From Eutreptiella sp. 'Long Island Sound 2002' (taxonomy: Eukaryota; Euglenozoa; Euglenophyceae; Eutreptiales; Eutreptiaceae): a DNA stretch of 64,000 bases. This document shows, in pieces, positions 21,252 to 31,998 of this stretch. The notes under the pieces are model-generated. The model had not been told where the DNA came from and ran no database searches. It saw only the letters and a list, made by a program, of their open reading frames with translations. The DNA lies in contig OZ038381.1 of the NCBI GenBank assembly GCA_964036045.1, forward strand, positions 150,182,352 through 150,246,351, given 5' to 3'. The position numbers and the translations under genes were made by a program. The first letter of the stretch is position 1, and every line of letters starts with the position of its first letter.

Positions 21252-22589
21252 AAAGGAACACTTTTGGCTCTGTCCCATAAATGCACACATGAAGTACATC
21301 TGGCGCTCTCTAGCCGTGGCAGTGCGTGTATAGTGTGGGGTGCTGTGCTCTGCGCTTGCCGGCGCCTCATGTGCTGTAACCTGCAATCCAAGTGCCTGCG
21401 CTGGTGCATAATGGTCCTTCAGTGTGCAATGTCTAACCCTACACATACAATATTACCCATTATGAACCCTTGTTCATCTGACGATTCAAGTAGCTGTGCT
21501 ATGGGCTTCCCATCCCCCACGCCGGCACTTGTCATGGCACCGCAAAGGAGAGGAGGTGTATACAGTCCACGATTGCCGTGCTTGAACACAGGGAGGAGGG
21601 ACGAAGCAAAATTGCGACAAAAAAAAGTGAACAATCCCACGATTTGCCTGCAGTGAGGAGAGCTGGGCTGACACACGTGCAAGAATCTGTACCGAGCGAT
21701 TTTCATATGCTGGGGAGCACAGTGGCGCACATGACTGCAGGGCACCCAAACCAGGCACATTGATTTACAATAAAAGCAGGAGGTGAACAGTGTAAAATAT
21801 AAAACAAAAACAGGCCTGAATGCAAGGACGGCAATATGAAATTATACAAAGAAACTCAGGGCCCATGAATGCACTGGTTCAAAAATCAATTTTTTAGATG
21901 CAGATCAGAATCCCCGGATGATGACTATTGTGTCGGTCTACAGGACTCCAAATCTAAACCTTCTCGTCCCTTGCTGGTTGCAGTCCACAGTGCGCGTGCT
22001 TTCCCTGCATGACGTCCCCCAAGACCCTAGGTTCTCCACTAGTACTGGCACGAGGAGGCCATTGGTTTGCAGGCCTGTCTTCTGTTTGTGCTGTTTCTCT
22101 GCATGCATGGATCCCCAAGTGTTGCGAGTTTTGCACTCCTTCTGGCGAGTGTGAAACTCCTCGGGCGAGTTTGAAACTCTTTCCGGGGAGTAGAAATGCC
22201 TCCTGACGCGTTGCAACTCTTGATGTTGTTTTCCAAGTCATGCAAACAACCAGAAACTCATTCCGGCGAGCGTGAAACTCCTTATGACCAGTTTCGGCTC
22301 CCTCCAGCAAATCACTAATCTCCGTACGCGAGTCTTGGGCGAGTCGCCACGCAGCCAAAGTCTCTGATATCCTGACCTTGGCAGATCCATCAAGTCTTCT
22401 GCAGTTTCCAACATGGTGCTGTCACACATCTTGCCACATCCTGTCCAACGAAATCTTCAGTTGATGCGTCCTGGCTGCGTGACCACCAACGCGGCATCCA
22501 CCAAAATCAAGGTGATCTCGCTGCTGCGGTGTCAGTCGGCAAGGTAAGCAAACGCCAGATACAATTCGGTGTAACAGAAGGGGTCTCCC

Positions 22590-23132
22590 TAACCTTTACA
22601 CTCTCCGGCGGCGGTTGACTTCTGTTGCCTTTACCCCAACGTAGGTGTCCCCAAACGTTTTTATCATAGTATACTTATCTCCCAAATCTCAAAGTCCTGC
22701 ACACCCTTGGCAGCACGGCAAAATACCCTAAGTTCCATTTGATTCACCACGACCTCTTCACCGTTGAAGTCTCTGGATGATAAAAAAAGTCACGAAAAGT
22801 TGGAGGACCCTCGCAGGGTGTGTAGCAATCATGTTCCCATCTTATGTATATACAACAAAACACAAAAAACGAGATATTGCCGGCAAGGCAACAAATGTAA
22901 CAAGTGCATGCATACATTTATAAAACTGAATTTTCTGTATCACATAATGCTTTCTGCTCTAATGTATGCCATACATGTTTTCATCACGCACTCCACGCTC
23001 CTGCTTGTCAATTGGTGTGCGCGCTGCTGTTGGGACTGTTCTGTCATGACTGCCTACTGTATATCTACACAAATGTGGGGTGCCAAAATGGGGAAACTGA
23101 AGCCGGGAAGACTGTCCATCTAGACCGGCTTC
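22590..23132 (+). mobile_element. Partial second copy of element S (right end)
   Basis: Aligns with 18760-19298 over about 540 bp, from the ACACTCTCCG block through the ACAAAACACAAAAAA block to the terminal GACTGTCCATCTAGACCGG. No left end or transposase is associated, so it is truncated or a recombination product. Confidence 0.7.
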
Positions 23133-23307
23133 AATCACAGTAGAGCAATGCCGACGGTCATCAGGTCGCCACTTTGTAGAACAAACAGAAGTTGAGAGAA
23201 AATGTTCTGGCAGAGTTCTTGCAGCTCCTGGGTGGTTGAATCAATCAGATGATTATGCATACATTTGTCAAAGCAACACACCTTACACATGTCTCTTCTA
23301 CATGGTT

Positions 23308-23354
23308 TTACATAACATAATATATGATAATATAACATAACATAACATAACATG
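23308..23354. repeat. TAACA simple repeat
   Basis: Imperfect run of ATAACATAACAT-type repeats. Confidence 0.7.
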
Positions 23355-23784
23355 GTGGGTGAGCTTGGGCCGGAGGTGGTTGCTAAAGTTAGATCCTACG
23401 TCGCACTTTTTTTCATACTGTTTGAAGCCAGTTCAGATCCCATTTGGCTGCACTCTATCCTACACTTCACTGATTTCTGCGATTTCAGCGGTTTCAGGTA
23501 TAAATTCAGGGGAATTCCGAATTGATATTATTTAGAATTCACACGATGGAGAATTATACATTTCTGGTTCTGACCAGGCCTGCTTTGTGTGCACGCGTTC
23601 TTCTCGTGTTCCTGGTGGCATGCGCGTCCTCTCTGTTCCTCAATGTGGGCCCATCGATTGAAAATCCTTCCAAACGGGTGCTAATAGTGTTAGGTTCTAT
23701 CCTGTTGCGGAAATCGATGCAAATTGGAGGTTAGGGCAGCTCCAGTGGATGATAGAAGGCCCGGAATTATTATCTGGGCAGACG

Positions 23785-24050
23785 GATGGCTGTAGACCTG
23801 TATACCACTGTATACCTGGTACCATGATGGTAACTGTATACCAACTGTATACTCTGTATACCCTGTAGACTGTATACCGTATACGGCTTCCTGACTGTAT
23901 ACTTGTGGTATACGGAGACTGTATACCTGTAGACCTGTAGACCTGTATACCTGTTTACCTCTGTATACTAGCTGTATACGGTAGGTATACGGATATGTAG
24001 AATGCGTCTGTAGACATTTGGCTGTAGGCCTGTAGACCTGTAGACCATGA
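23785..24050. repeat. GTATAC/GTAGAC-rich tract, locus 1
   Basis: About 265 bp built from irregularly spaced CTGTATACC and CTGTAGACC words. It contains GGTACCATGATGGTAACTG near 23818, whose near-identical reverse complement occurs in the tract at 34805-34958. The period is not fixed, unlike a normal minisatellite. The open frame across it only translates the repeat. Confidence 0.8.
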
Positions 24051-24731
24051 ATCCCAGTCTCAAACATGATATGCATTGCAAGCACCCATGATTGGACATA
24101 TGTGTTTATTCATGGATGGATGAAAAGAATGATGGGCATATCACATATGTATGTCACGCAATATGTGTTTATATGAGCATACAGTGTGCAACGTAAATTT
24201 TCATGGAGGGAACAATGCTTTTTTGCAGATGAGTGGTATGTACCCCTACACACCTACCCACATTCCTTAGCACATGGAGCCATACATTCTACATTGACTG
24301 ACATAGCATCTGGCGCCAGCCGCGGTAGTCGCTGAGCAACTACCTGGCAAACAAACATTGCCAAGCGCAAAATTAAGGAATTTTATAGAATTTGCAGTGA
24401 ATTTGATTTGAATTTCGTTTGGTAAAGATTAGTGGTCAAATTTTTGTGTCTGTTCTGCGTGTGCAGGGCGACACAAGAAGCAAGTGAAGAAGAAAAAAAA
24501 GAAGAACAGGAGAGAAGAATATGTAGAGAGATAGAAGGTGAAGGAACAGAAAAAGGAGCGGAAGAGGCAAAGAAAATGAAAAAGATTCGCCGTGGAAAAT
24601 CCTAATTTCAAGTTTGCGGACTACAAATAAATTTTCTATTACTTTTTCTGATTCCTGCAAATTCGCCGCATTCACCAGGCACCAATCTGCTCGAAATCAA
24701 ATTCCGCATCCAGTGAGCCCCGCATCTCCGA

Positions 24732-26240
24732 GTGATCAACAAGAAATTGACGGATGGCCCCAAATCAGAAGGAGAGATCGGATCCCAAGTGGCAAATCGA
24801 GTCGCTCATTTTGAAAAAGCCAACCAGAAATCTCGGGATTCCAATCGCAATCAACGGGTAAACAATCAAAGAACGCAAGCAAAGCCTCACACTCCAAATA
24901 AGACTACTCCGAAAACAACTCCTCAAAAAGCCAACTCCGCCACCAAATCCTCGCATCAAACGACGCCGACAACCAAAAAATTCTACGAACATGGAACCGA
25001 TACCACCGTCAAACAATTGGATTGGACTGGATTGGATGGGATCGACAAAATCGCCGACAAAAGGAGAAAAGCTTTCAACATCATTCCTTTGGAGGACATG
25101 CGAAACCATGAGCCCAATTTTTTCGACCCCAACAACAATACGGACACGCCAACGGCTCTCAAAAAAGCATTGGATCAAAACGAGCTCCCCAAAGTCTATG
25201 ATTTCCAATCCCAAGGCTCCCAAGTCTACTCGGAACTCATCACCTCCTTGCCGGTAGAGGATATCCAACACCAATCTGCCAAACAACCACACGAAATTCA
25301 TTTTGGAGGCTCCGACATCCAACACTACTTCAACCCCATCTATGAGTACGCGGAAACCACCGAAGAACATCGACTTGCCATTGCAAATTCCAAAGTGGTA
25401 ACTCCTCAAGACATGTCAACTTTGAACATCATGGCGGTGCTTAATCAATCGAAAACGAAAACATTCATCTTCACACCCACACTCAATTGGGATTGGGAAA
25501 AAGACCCCGTGCACACCACCACCTCCCATGTCAGCATGCTCCTCCTTGCCATGGCTTCCCTTGCTCATGAAAAAATCCGTGTGAAAGGAACTTTGATCCT
25601 ACTGGTTTCCGAGCCAAGGGTATGTGAGGCAACTAATGGAAATTGGGACTATTCGCAAACATTCGCCAAATCAAGACGCTTCTTAGCCGACCTCACCATC
25701 TCCCAAAATTTCGTACCCTTGAACATGATTGCCAAAGGTGACTCTAAGGAATTTAATGTTTGCTCCGCTCCCCATCCTGAAGGATATATGCTTTTGTCTC
25801 TTGACAATTTCAAAGAGTTTCAATTCCGCCCCCTGCCTTTTTCACCGCACTCCAAACACTTGAAGGGTCACAACCTCCTTCAAGCCGAATCCTTTGTTTT
25901 GCCACATGCCAACAAAAGTCACGAGGAAGACTCCATCGACTATGTGCGCGTCGACGTTTCAAAAGATCTCCAAGTTTTGGATGAAGAGGAGGCTTTTCAA
26001 TTCTTTAACAAAATAATCAAACCAGAATTGCAAGGCACCACCTCCATCACCTCACAAAATTGCGCACACTGTAGGGGAGAAATCAAAAAAAGGGGCTCCC
26101 CTGTAGGCAAGGATTTTGTCCGCTTCGATATTGAAACAACCACCAACATGGCCCCTCAAATTGCCAAGACTTTGCAAGACAATCACCCTCTTGAAACGTT
26201 CCCTTATCATGAGCTTCCCATTTCGGGTGTCCACACATGA
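24732..26240 (+). CDS. LINE ORF1, main part
   Basis: Precedes the LINE ORF2 on the same strand, as the RNA-binding ORF1 protein does in other LINEs; that role is inferred from position. The first 100 residues are Lys/Gln/Thr-rich and probably disordered. The rest looks globular. A C-x2-C pair (NCAHCRGEIKK, about residue 442) is the only metal-binding hint; no gag-like CCHC knuckle or RRM is evident. The frame ends at a TGA at 26238, but the neighbouring frame carries on with similar composition to 26901, so a frameshift near 26235 has split a protein of roughly 720 residues. Confidence 0.7.
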   Translation: MINKKLTDGPKSEGEIGSQVANRVAHFEKANQKSRDSNRNQRVNNQRTQAKPHTPNKTTPKTTPQKANSATKSSHQTTPTTKKFYEHGTDTTVKQLDWTGLDGIDKIADKRRKAFNIIPLEDMRNHEPNFFDPNNNTDTPTALKKALDQNELPKVYDFQSQGSQVYSELITSLPVEDIQHQSAKQPHEIHFGGSDIQHYFNPIYEYAETTEEHRLAIANSKVVTPQDMSTLNIMAVLNQSKTKTFIFTPTLNWDWEKDPVHTTTSHVSMLLLAMASLAHEKIRVKGTLILLVSEPRVCEATNGNWDYSQTFAKSRRFLADLTISQNFVPLNMIAKGDSKEFNVCSAPHPEGYMLLSLDNFKEFQFRPLPFSPHSKHLKGHNLLQAESFVLPHANKSHEEDSIDYVRVDVSKDLQVLDEEEAFQFFNKIIKPELQGTTSITSQNCAHCRGEIKKRGSPVGKDFVRFDIETTTNMAPQIAKTLQDNHPLETFPYHELPISGVHT

Positions 26241-26901
26241 AAGTTCTTTCATGGTCTCGGCCAAGAAGTCGGACACACGCGTGGAACCTACCGAACTTCT
26301 CAATCGAGTTGCATCACTTGAAAAAATGGATTCTTTGCTTTTGCATGCTATCATAAGAACAAAATATTCTATATTAATCCACATCGATTTGCCCGCCATC
26401 CCAAGTGCTTCAGAGTCGAGAACCTCTAAGCTGGATTGGCTGAATGACAAGTGTAAGAAAGCCGGTCTTATATTATTTAACACCGACAACTCATACGCGG
26501 TGCGATCCGACACGCACCTCGCGCCTCGCTCGCCCCCCGTGTATGTGCCGACGGCAAACAAGTCGGCGGTTGTAAAGGCACCACGCCCTGTGAGCTTTCG
26601 AGAAATTACGAGAGCAATCTCCCTCTTTGGGTCTTTCTCAGCCATTCATCCCTTGGACAACAACCCAAGTGCAAAAAGGCACCAATACTACGAGGCTCTT
26701 TTTGATAACCTCGGCTCCAGCATCCTTGTCCACAATGAAACCATACAAGGAATCAAGTTCATCTCCGGTGAACTGAACATCATCAAAAAAACCAACATCC
26801 TCAAAGCGGAAAAAAACAAACACGCCGCAAACCATGCTTTGTCCCAATGGGAACTCACCCTCCTGGCGGCTAAAGAATTTGGCTCGGAAAAGCAAATTTA
26901 A
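26241..26901 (+). pseudogene. LINE ORF1, C-terminal part after frameshift
   Basis: Continues ORF1 in another frame, from about STHESSFMVSAKKSD to a stop at 26901. It includes a probable helical heptad region (TELLNRVASLEKMDSLLLH). No domain is recognised. It is followed by about 355 bp without a supported gene before ORF2. Confidence 0.5.
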
Positions 26902-27257
26902 TCAGCCAATAGTAGGATCCACTTACCCGCAAAGCCTCCTCTCATGTGACTCTCCGCCCTTGTTTTTATTATCCTTCTCCATGCTACCATTCCGTGCGAG
27001 CTCTCAAGTCGAAGTCGGAAATCAATCAACCAATATGGACTTTTGATGAATTTGTTTGAATTCTTATTGGAGCCGCCGATTCGATCATGGGAATGGAAGA
27101 GTATTATAAAGGTGACGATTCGCCATGAATTCGGACCCTCTCTCCACGTGCCCGCTTACAAGAGACTTGGGAACCTCCGGATTATTTATGTTTGTGCCTC
27201 TTTGTTAATTAGGGAAGAAAACCGGTGTCATGGTTGCCGGTGGCATGAAACATCAAG

Positions 27258-27977
27258 ATGACGCCATCACCTGATCTTCCTCTTCCCCGAAACTTTCCCC
27301 AACCCCCCAGGTTTCACAACACTCACCACAACTCACACGACACCACCCCCGACCCAAGTAAATCACTCATCCATTCTAAAACACAACTAACTCGCACCAC
27401 CCATAACACGGCAAAAACCATCGACAAACTTGAGGCAATTATCCTACACCACATGCAAAATCAAACCGACATCCTTTGTCTACAAGAAATACCACATGCA
27501 TCCAATCTCTCTCACCCCCTCAACACCCACATCTACACCAACATCACAAACGATCATACTAATGGCACCGCCATCATCATCCACTCCTCTCTTTCTCCCT
27601 ACACCACCACCATCAAACACGACCGGGTACACGGTTGTGTCCTTGCTATAGACGTCACCATTCCTGGTTACCCCACAGTCCGTATTATCAATATCTACAA
27701 ATCTTACCTAGCACGCCTAAGAACTCGTATCCAACAGACAGTCTCCAAACTTCAACACGACCAACCACACCACGTCCTCTTGGGCGACTTTAACACCTAC
27801 CTTCAACCCCTCCTTGACACTGATAACGTTAAGCATCCCAAACACTGGCCCTGGCTACATAACCAAGTACACCCTCCCTCCCATTCCACGACTCCCACCC
27901 TCATCGATCTATACTGCAAAGATCATTCGGAAGCTAAACATTGGACCAGACCCGCAAACCCACGACTCTACTCATAA
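27258..27977 (+). CDS. LINE ORF2, endonuclease domain
   Basis: Endonuclease/exonuclease/phosphatase-type (apurinic-like) nuclease that nicks target DNA to prime reverse transcription. Visible motifs: ILCLQEIPH with the metal-binding Glu (near 27470), GTAIIIHSSL, a RIINIYKSY block (near 27690) and LLGDFNTYL with the catalytic Asp/Asn (near 27780). The RIDLILTS and TTDHRPV blocks that complete the fold lie just after a TAA at 27975-27977, in the same frame. One in-frame stop therefore cuts the domain before its last catalytic His. Confidence 0.9.
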   Translation: MTPSPDLPLPRNFPQPPRFHNTHHNSHDTTPDPSKSLIHSKTQLTRTTHNTAKTIDKLEAIILHHMQNQTDILCLQEIPHASNLSHPLNTHIYTNITNDHTNGTAIIIHSSLSPYTTTIKHDRVHGCVLAIDVTIPGYPTVRIINIYKSYLARLRTRIQQTVSKLQHDQPHHVLLGDFNTYLQPLLDTDNVKHPKHWPWLHNQVHPPSHSTTPTLIDLYCKDHSEAKHWTRPANPRLYS

Positions 27978-30059
27978 ACACGCATCGACCTCATCCTCAC
28001 CTCCCCAGCCTTCCACCCCAATTTTAAACCATTCAACACTTACATCCACAGCAACAACTCAACTACCGACCATAGGCCTGTATCTACAACCATAGCCATC
28101 CCCAACAATCTCCTCAACATCTACCACATCCCACAATCCCCAATCCACTATCGTCCCCTGAACAAGAATGAAAAATCGCACTTAACTTCCATCCTCCAAC
28201 CACTAGATAGCTGGGTCTCCAACTACAACTCAACTCTGAGCGACCTCTCTCTTAATGACATAGTGCCTATCACTGACTTTATCTTTTTCCAACTTGTCAC
28301 CGCTTACAAGCGAGTCACTCTCCAAGCTCACGCTCACAAACCTACGGAAATTGAAAAAAAATTCAATGAACAAGCACTCAAACTTAACACCCAAAAAGGA
28401 CTCAACAAACAATCTCTCACTACACTCCAATCTCTCCTGAACGATTGGAACATCAAAAAACAATCACAGAACCACAAGAAACTACACTACTCACTCATTC
28501 ACAGCAAACGGATAACCAAAACCATCAACAACATCTTACACCCACGCACCACTCCCCTCCTATCCCTTTATGACACAAATGGTAACCTCACTTCGGATCC
28601 CAATGCTATGTGCCAATCCATGGGCGAATCCCTCCATTCCCTCGGAGGACCACCCTCCTTCGACATCGACACTTCCTTCATTGACAAGATGATGACCAAC
28701 TCCGCCAAACTCCCAAACAACGTCCCACATTTCAAATTCACTAGACATTTTTTCGACCACTTACTTACCAACGCCAAACCGTACACCGCCCCTAGTTTTG
28801 ATGACACCTCTCTCTACCTCTTCTCTGTGGTTCCCCATAACATACAAACCTTCATCTACAACTTGTGCTCTACTCTCGCTACCACCAATATCCCCTTTCA
28901 CTGGCTCAAAGCCAAAATATTTCTCCTCTATAAAAAAGGAGACCCACACTTACCCACAAACTACCGTCCCATCGCTCTCCCTAACTCTATTTACAAAATA
29001 CTTGCTTCTTATGGAGCCTCCACCCTTACTTACTACTCCACCACATACAAACTCACTAACAACACAGAATACGGAGGTTTACCCAACCGGCGCACCACTG
29101 ACCACATCTTCTCCATGATCGCCAATCTCTCTCTCCACCCCGACATCTACCACCTCTACCTCGACCTAAACAAGGCTTTCAACTCCGTCCCCCACAATGC
29201 TCTCTGGAAAATTCTCTCCAATTACAACATACCTACCTACCTAATCAACCTCATTAAAAACCTTTACGCCGCCCCGTATGACTACCCCATAGTCAACGGT
29301 TTTGCTCTCTTTGCTGCACACTGCATTCGGGGACTCCGACAAGGATGCCCCATGTCACCCATTCTCTTCAACCCCTTTGTCGATCCCATCATTCTCCACA
29401 TTAAAACTCTTCTCCCCGCACAAGAATTTCACGCCCTATTCTCCTTCATTGATGACATCGCGCTCCAAACTAAATCACCCCACACCCTGCACAAAATGCT
29501 TCACTTCCTGTTCACCGAAGGGCCCCTATACGGCCTCTCTTTCAACGCCACCAAATCCGAACTTCACGCACTCAACAAGACTCCCCACGTAACGATCCGC
29601 ATCTCCTGTTCCACTCACTGCAGCACTTTGGATAACAGTGGTAACCCCCGACGTTTTTGCAAATACCTTGGCACTTACTTCTTCAACCAAAGGCAAAATA
29701 CCCAAAGGTATCAACTCCAGGTGAACACCATCAATTCCTTCTTTACCAACCTCTCCACTCTTCCCCTCACTCACAACGAAATCATCAAACTCTCCAACAA
29801 CCAACTCATTCCTACGCTCACCTACCGCCTTATCTACAACTCCCTTCCTCAAGATAAACTCGACAAACTAGACGCTCTCATATGGACTCACATCTCCAAG
29901 TCTGGCAAACTCTCTTATTGCACCCCTAACAAAACTGAATACTCCTCTAATGCTTCCTTTGGCCTCATTATTACCAAAGTCTCTATCACAACACACCTAC
30001 AAACTATCAACCACACCCTACGTTACTCCTTTCGCCATGGCCCCCAAACCGCCAATTAA
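27978..30059 (+). CDS. LINE ORF2, reverse transcriptase
   Basis: Same frame as the endonuclease. The end of the endonuclease (RIDLILTS, DHRPV) is followed by a linker and the RT: YRPIALPNSIYK (near 28965), motif A LYLDLNKAFNSVPH (near 29155), motif B GLRQGCPMSPILF (near 29335), motif C FIDDIAL (near 29447), motif D LSFNATKSE and motif E KYLGTYF (near 29665). The catalytic box is FIDD rather than the common YADD or FADD. The frame stops at a TAA (30057-30059) and continues in the same frame after it. Confidence 0.93.
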   Translation, partial: TRIDLILTSPAFHPNFKPFNTYIHSNNSTTDHRPVSTTIAIPNNLLNIYHIPQSPIHYRPLNKNEKSHLTSILQPLDSWVSNYNSTLSDLSLNDIVPITDFIFFQLVTAYKRVTLQAHAHKPTEIEKKFNEQALKLNTQKGLNKQSLTTLQSLLNDWNIKKQSQNHKKLHYSLIHSKRITKTINNILHPRTTPLLSLYDTNGNLTSDPNAMCQSMGESLHSLGGPPSFDIDTSFIDKMMTNSAKLPNNVPHFKFTRHFFDHLLTNAKPYTAPSFDDTSLYLFSVVPHNIQTFIYNLCSTLATTNIPFHWLKAKIFLLYKKGDPHLPTNYRPIALPNSIYKILASYGASTLTYYSTTYKLTNNTEYGGLPNRRTTDHIFSMIANLSLHPDIYHLYLDLNKAFNSVPHNALWKILSNYNIPTYLINLIKNLYAAPYDYPIVNGFALFAAHCIRGLRQGCPMSPILFNPFVDPIILHIKTLLPAQEFHALFSFIDDIALQTKSPHTLHKMLHFLFTEGPLYGLSFNATKSELHALNKTPHVTIRISCSTHCSTLDNSGNPRRFCKYLGTYFFNQRQNTQRYQLQVNTINSFFTNLSTLPLTHNEIIKLSNNQLIPTLTYRLIYNSLPQDKLDKLDALIWTHISKSGKLSYCTPNKTEYSSNASFGLIITKVSITTHLQTINHTLRYSFRHGPQTAN

Positions 30060-30980
30060 ACAATCATCAACACCCTGCTCACTGACTCCTACGAACCCAA
30101 CCTGCTTCAACACATGACTGCCTCCTCCGCCAAATTTCTAGGCTACCACTGTCACAACATCCCAAACATCAACCCCTGCCTGCTTAACCAACTCCCTGCT
30201 CACACCCCAACAGAAATAGCCTTCACCTATTACCAGTCTGCCACTGATCCACCCACCTACTCTACCACTCAGAACACTCAGCATCTCAAAAGGACCACAA
30301 TCTGGCACTTAGGCACTCTGGATCACCCCAACTCAAAGAAAACCACAGCGACTTTCCCCGACATGACTGTCCAGATCACTAACAACAACAGATTCCGCCT
30401 CCCCACCAACACCAATAACAATCCCAAAGCCATAGCTATCCCTACCAATCCTCCTAATCCTCCGGACACTACCTCCTTTCCCTATGCCTTCAGCAGTTCT
30501 CATTTTAGCCCTTCATTTCTCCAATTCACTATGGTGCACAATATACCCCCACCAAAACTGCACCACCTCCAATCCTGGGGTTGCCACGACCTCAGACAGG
30601 CTCTTCTCACCTGTCCTACAGCCACTGTATGCTACACGGTTGGTTCTGATGACCAAAAAAATGACAGACCTTCAGGTTCTGCGGCCACATTCAATACCGC
30701 ACCTCCCATTACCATCTGCAACACATCCCCCATCAAAGGCTCATACCCGGCAGAGATAGTTGCCATCATCCTCACCGCACTCCTGCGCTCTCTCCCCACA
30801 TTACCCCAACCCATAATTTTCGCCATAGACAATTTGAGTGTCTGCAGCACTCTACAACTCATCCAGCAGACAAAATTTAACCCCTTCACTGCCAGTAGCA
30901 ACCCTTTCTGCCTCTGGTACTCCCACATCTGGACGTTCCTCCACTCATCACCTCTTCATATCATTTTTTACTTGGATTAA
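30060..30980 (+). CDS. LINE ORF2, RT thumb and RNase H, first part
   Basis: In frame with the RT after the TAA at 30057. The second half is the RNase H fold: CYTVGSDDQ (near 30630), AEIVAIILTAL with the catalytic Glu (near 30755) and FAIDNLSVC with the next Asp (near 30820). The first position, normally TDGS, reads TVGS here, consistent with loss of the first catalytic Asp through a single A-to-T change. The frame breaks near 30960 before the final catalytic motif. Confidence 0.85.
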   Translation, partial: TIINTLLTDSYEPNLLQHMTASSAKFLGYHCHNIPNINPCLLNQLPAHTPTEIAFTYYQSATDPPTYSTTQNTQHLKRTTIWHLGTLDHPNSKKTTATFPDMTVQITNNNRFRLPTNTNNNPKAIAIPTNPPNPPDTTSFPYAFSSSHFSPSFLQFTMVHNIPPPKLHHLQSWGCHDLRQALLTCPTATVCYTVGSDDQKNDRPSGSAATFNTAPPITICNTSPIKGSYPAEIVAIILTALLRSLPTLPQPIIFAIDNLSVCSTLQLIQQTKFNPFTASSNPFCLWYSHIWTFLHSSPLHIIFYLD

Positions 30981-31887
30981 AGGTCACGCTGACTCTCCCG
31001 GCAATGACTACTCTGACGCCATCTCTAAATGGGCCTCCAATAACATCAACTACCCCCCAGGATCACACCAACCGAATTCCACTTACTTCATTTATCACCA
31101 GTGCACACCACTCCCAGGTAAGGTATCCCTTAAATCTGTCAAACACTTACTCCCTGCACACTCTCACAATAACATACACCTCTCCATGAGCAGAGATTTT
31201 TACTCTCATACCTCCTGGTTTTCCCGTTTCTTCTTCAAATGGGTTAATGGTCTGTACAGTTGCACTGGTTACCAACCACACTACATCCTTAATAAATACC
31301 CCTGCCCCAAATGTCTCCAGAAACACCCTCTGGACCCAATAACAGTGGTAGCTGAATGCACAGCCACTGCACGGCTACGCCAAGCCATCATCAACGCCTG
31401 GCCTGACCCTTTCAACGACCTCATTTCTGATTGGTGGACCACCGCAACACTGGGTGACCGCCGCAACTTCATCGGTACACTGATTCCTAACTCTCTCAGT
31501 AACCTTCTCCGTTCAGCCCCACCTGCACTCACCTACACTCAACACAGAAATCACCTCTACTCTGCCATGAAAAAACGACGGCAACGCCTCAAAACAACAC
31601 TGCAAGACGTTCAACAGTGGCTCAGAAACAGCCCCATACCAGACCTGCAGACTGTGCAGCCAGACACCACTGACAACCCCTGGAAAAACTCAGTCTCCAT
31701 CTACAGCACATCAGCACACCACCCCACTCAACTCTCTTTCCCAAAAATTAAATCACCTGCCCCCATCAACAAACATCCAAACAAAAAACGCTCTGGTGCT
31801 ACCTGCCGCACAGTCACTAAGACAGACACTCTCCACCTCACTTCACCTTCACTCCACGGGTCACAGTTCCCCAACACTTCAGCGTGA
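30838..31887 (+). CDS. LINE ORF2, end of RNase H and CCHC-type C-terminus
   Basis: Genuine coding starts near 30960 after a frameshift; upstream codons in this frame are spurious. TWIKGHADSPGNDYSD (near 30975) supplies the His and Asp of the RNase H active site. Near 31300 the motif CPKCLQKHPLDP...AEC matches the Cys/His-rich C-terminal region common in LINEs. A basic Lys/Arg tail follows, ending at a TGA. Confidence 0.8.
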   Translation: MSAALYNSSSRQNLTPSLPVATLSASGTPTSGRSSTHHLFISFFTWIKGHADSPGNDYSDAISKWASNNINYPPGSHQPNSTYFIYHQCTPLPGKVSLKSVKHLLPAHSHNNIHLSMSRDFYSHTSWFSRFFFKWVNGLYSCTGYQPHYILNKYPCPKCLQKHPLDPITVVAECTATARLRQAIINAWPDPFNDLISDWWTTATLGDRRNFIGTLIPNSLSNLLRSAPPALTYTQHRNHLYSAMKKRRQRLKTTLQDVQQWLRNSPIPDLQTVQPDTTDNPWKNSVSIYSTSAHHPTQLSFPKIKSPAPINKHPNKKRSGATCRTVTKTDTLHLTSPSLHGSQFPNTSA

Positions 31888-31998
31888 AAGGAGATTAAGC
31901 TCCACTAGCGACCGGGAGGTCTCCGCCCCGCACTGAATTTCCGGGAAAGGTGTCTTCCTCCCCCAGTTTTTTTTTTCATTACTTTTTTTACCCGCTGT

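Larger units (their letters stand above)
19299..22589. other. AT-rich noncoding interval between S copies
   Basis: About 3.3 kb with no supported protein gene; the longest open frame (201 codons near 21051) is low-complexity and has no recognisable features. It holds the inverted 23-mers, the GAGGCCTC palindromes and a cluster of degenerate GGCGAG-YGTGAAACTC repeats at about 22140-22285. Confidence 0.55.
24732..31887 (+). mobile_element. LINE (non-LTR retrotransposon), coding part nearly complete
   Basis: Two-ORF organisation: ORF1 (24732-26901, shifted once) and ORF2 (27258-31887) with apurinic-type endonuclease, RT, RNase H and a C-terminal Cys-rich motif. A purine-rich tract at 24474-24600 lies just upstream and may be in the 5' UTR. 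No poly(A) tail follows the ORF2 stop; tandem 220-bp repeats start 110 bp later and could be 3' UTR. The ORF2 coding strand is very poor in G and rich in A and C, unlike its neighbours. ORF2 carries two in-frame TAA codons (27975, 30057) and a frameshift near 30960, so this copy is inactive. Confidence 0.93.

Noticed and set aside
23690-24085. 131-codon frame with VYR/GIQVY repeats
   Set aside because: It only translates the GTATAC/GTAGAC repeat tract.
27975-30059. LINE TAA codons as reassigned glutamine codons
   Set aside because: Element B and the GC-rich LINE use TAA as a plausible natural stop, and the LINE also has a frameshift, so simple decay is sufficient.
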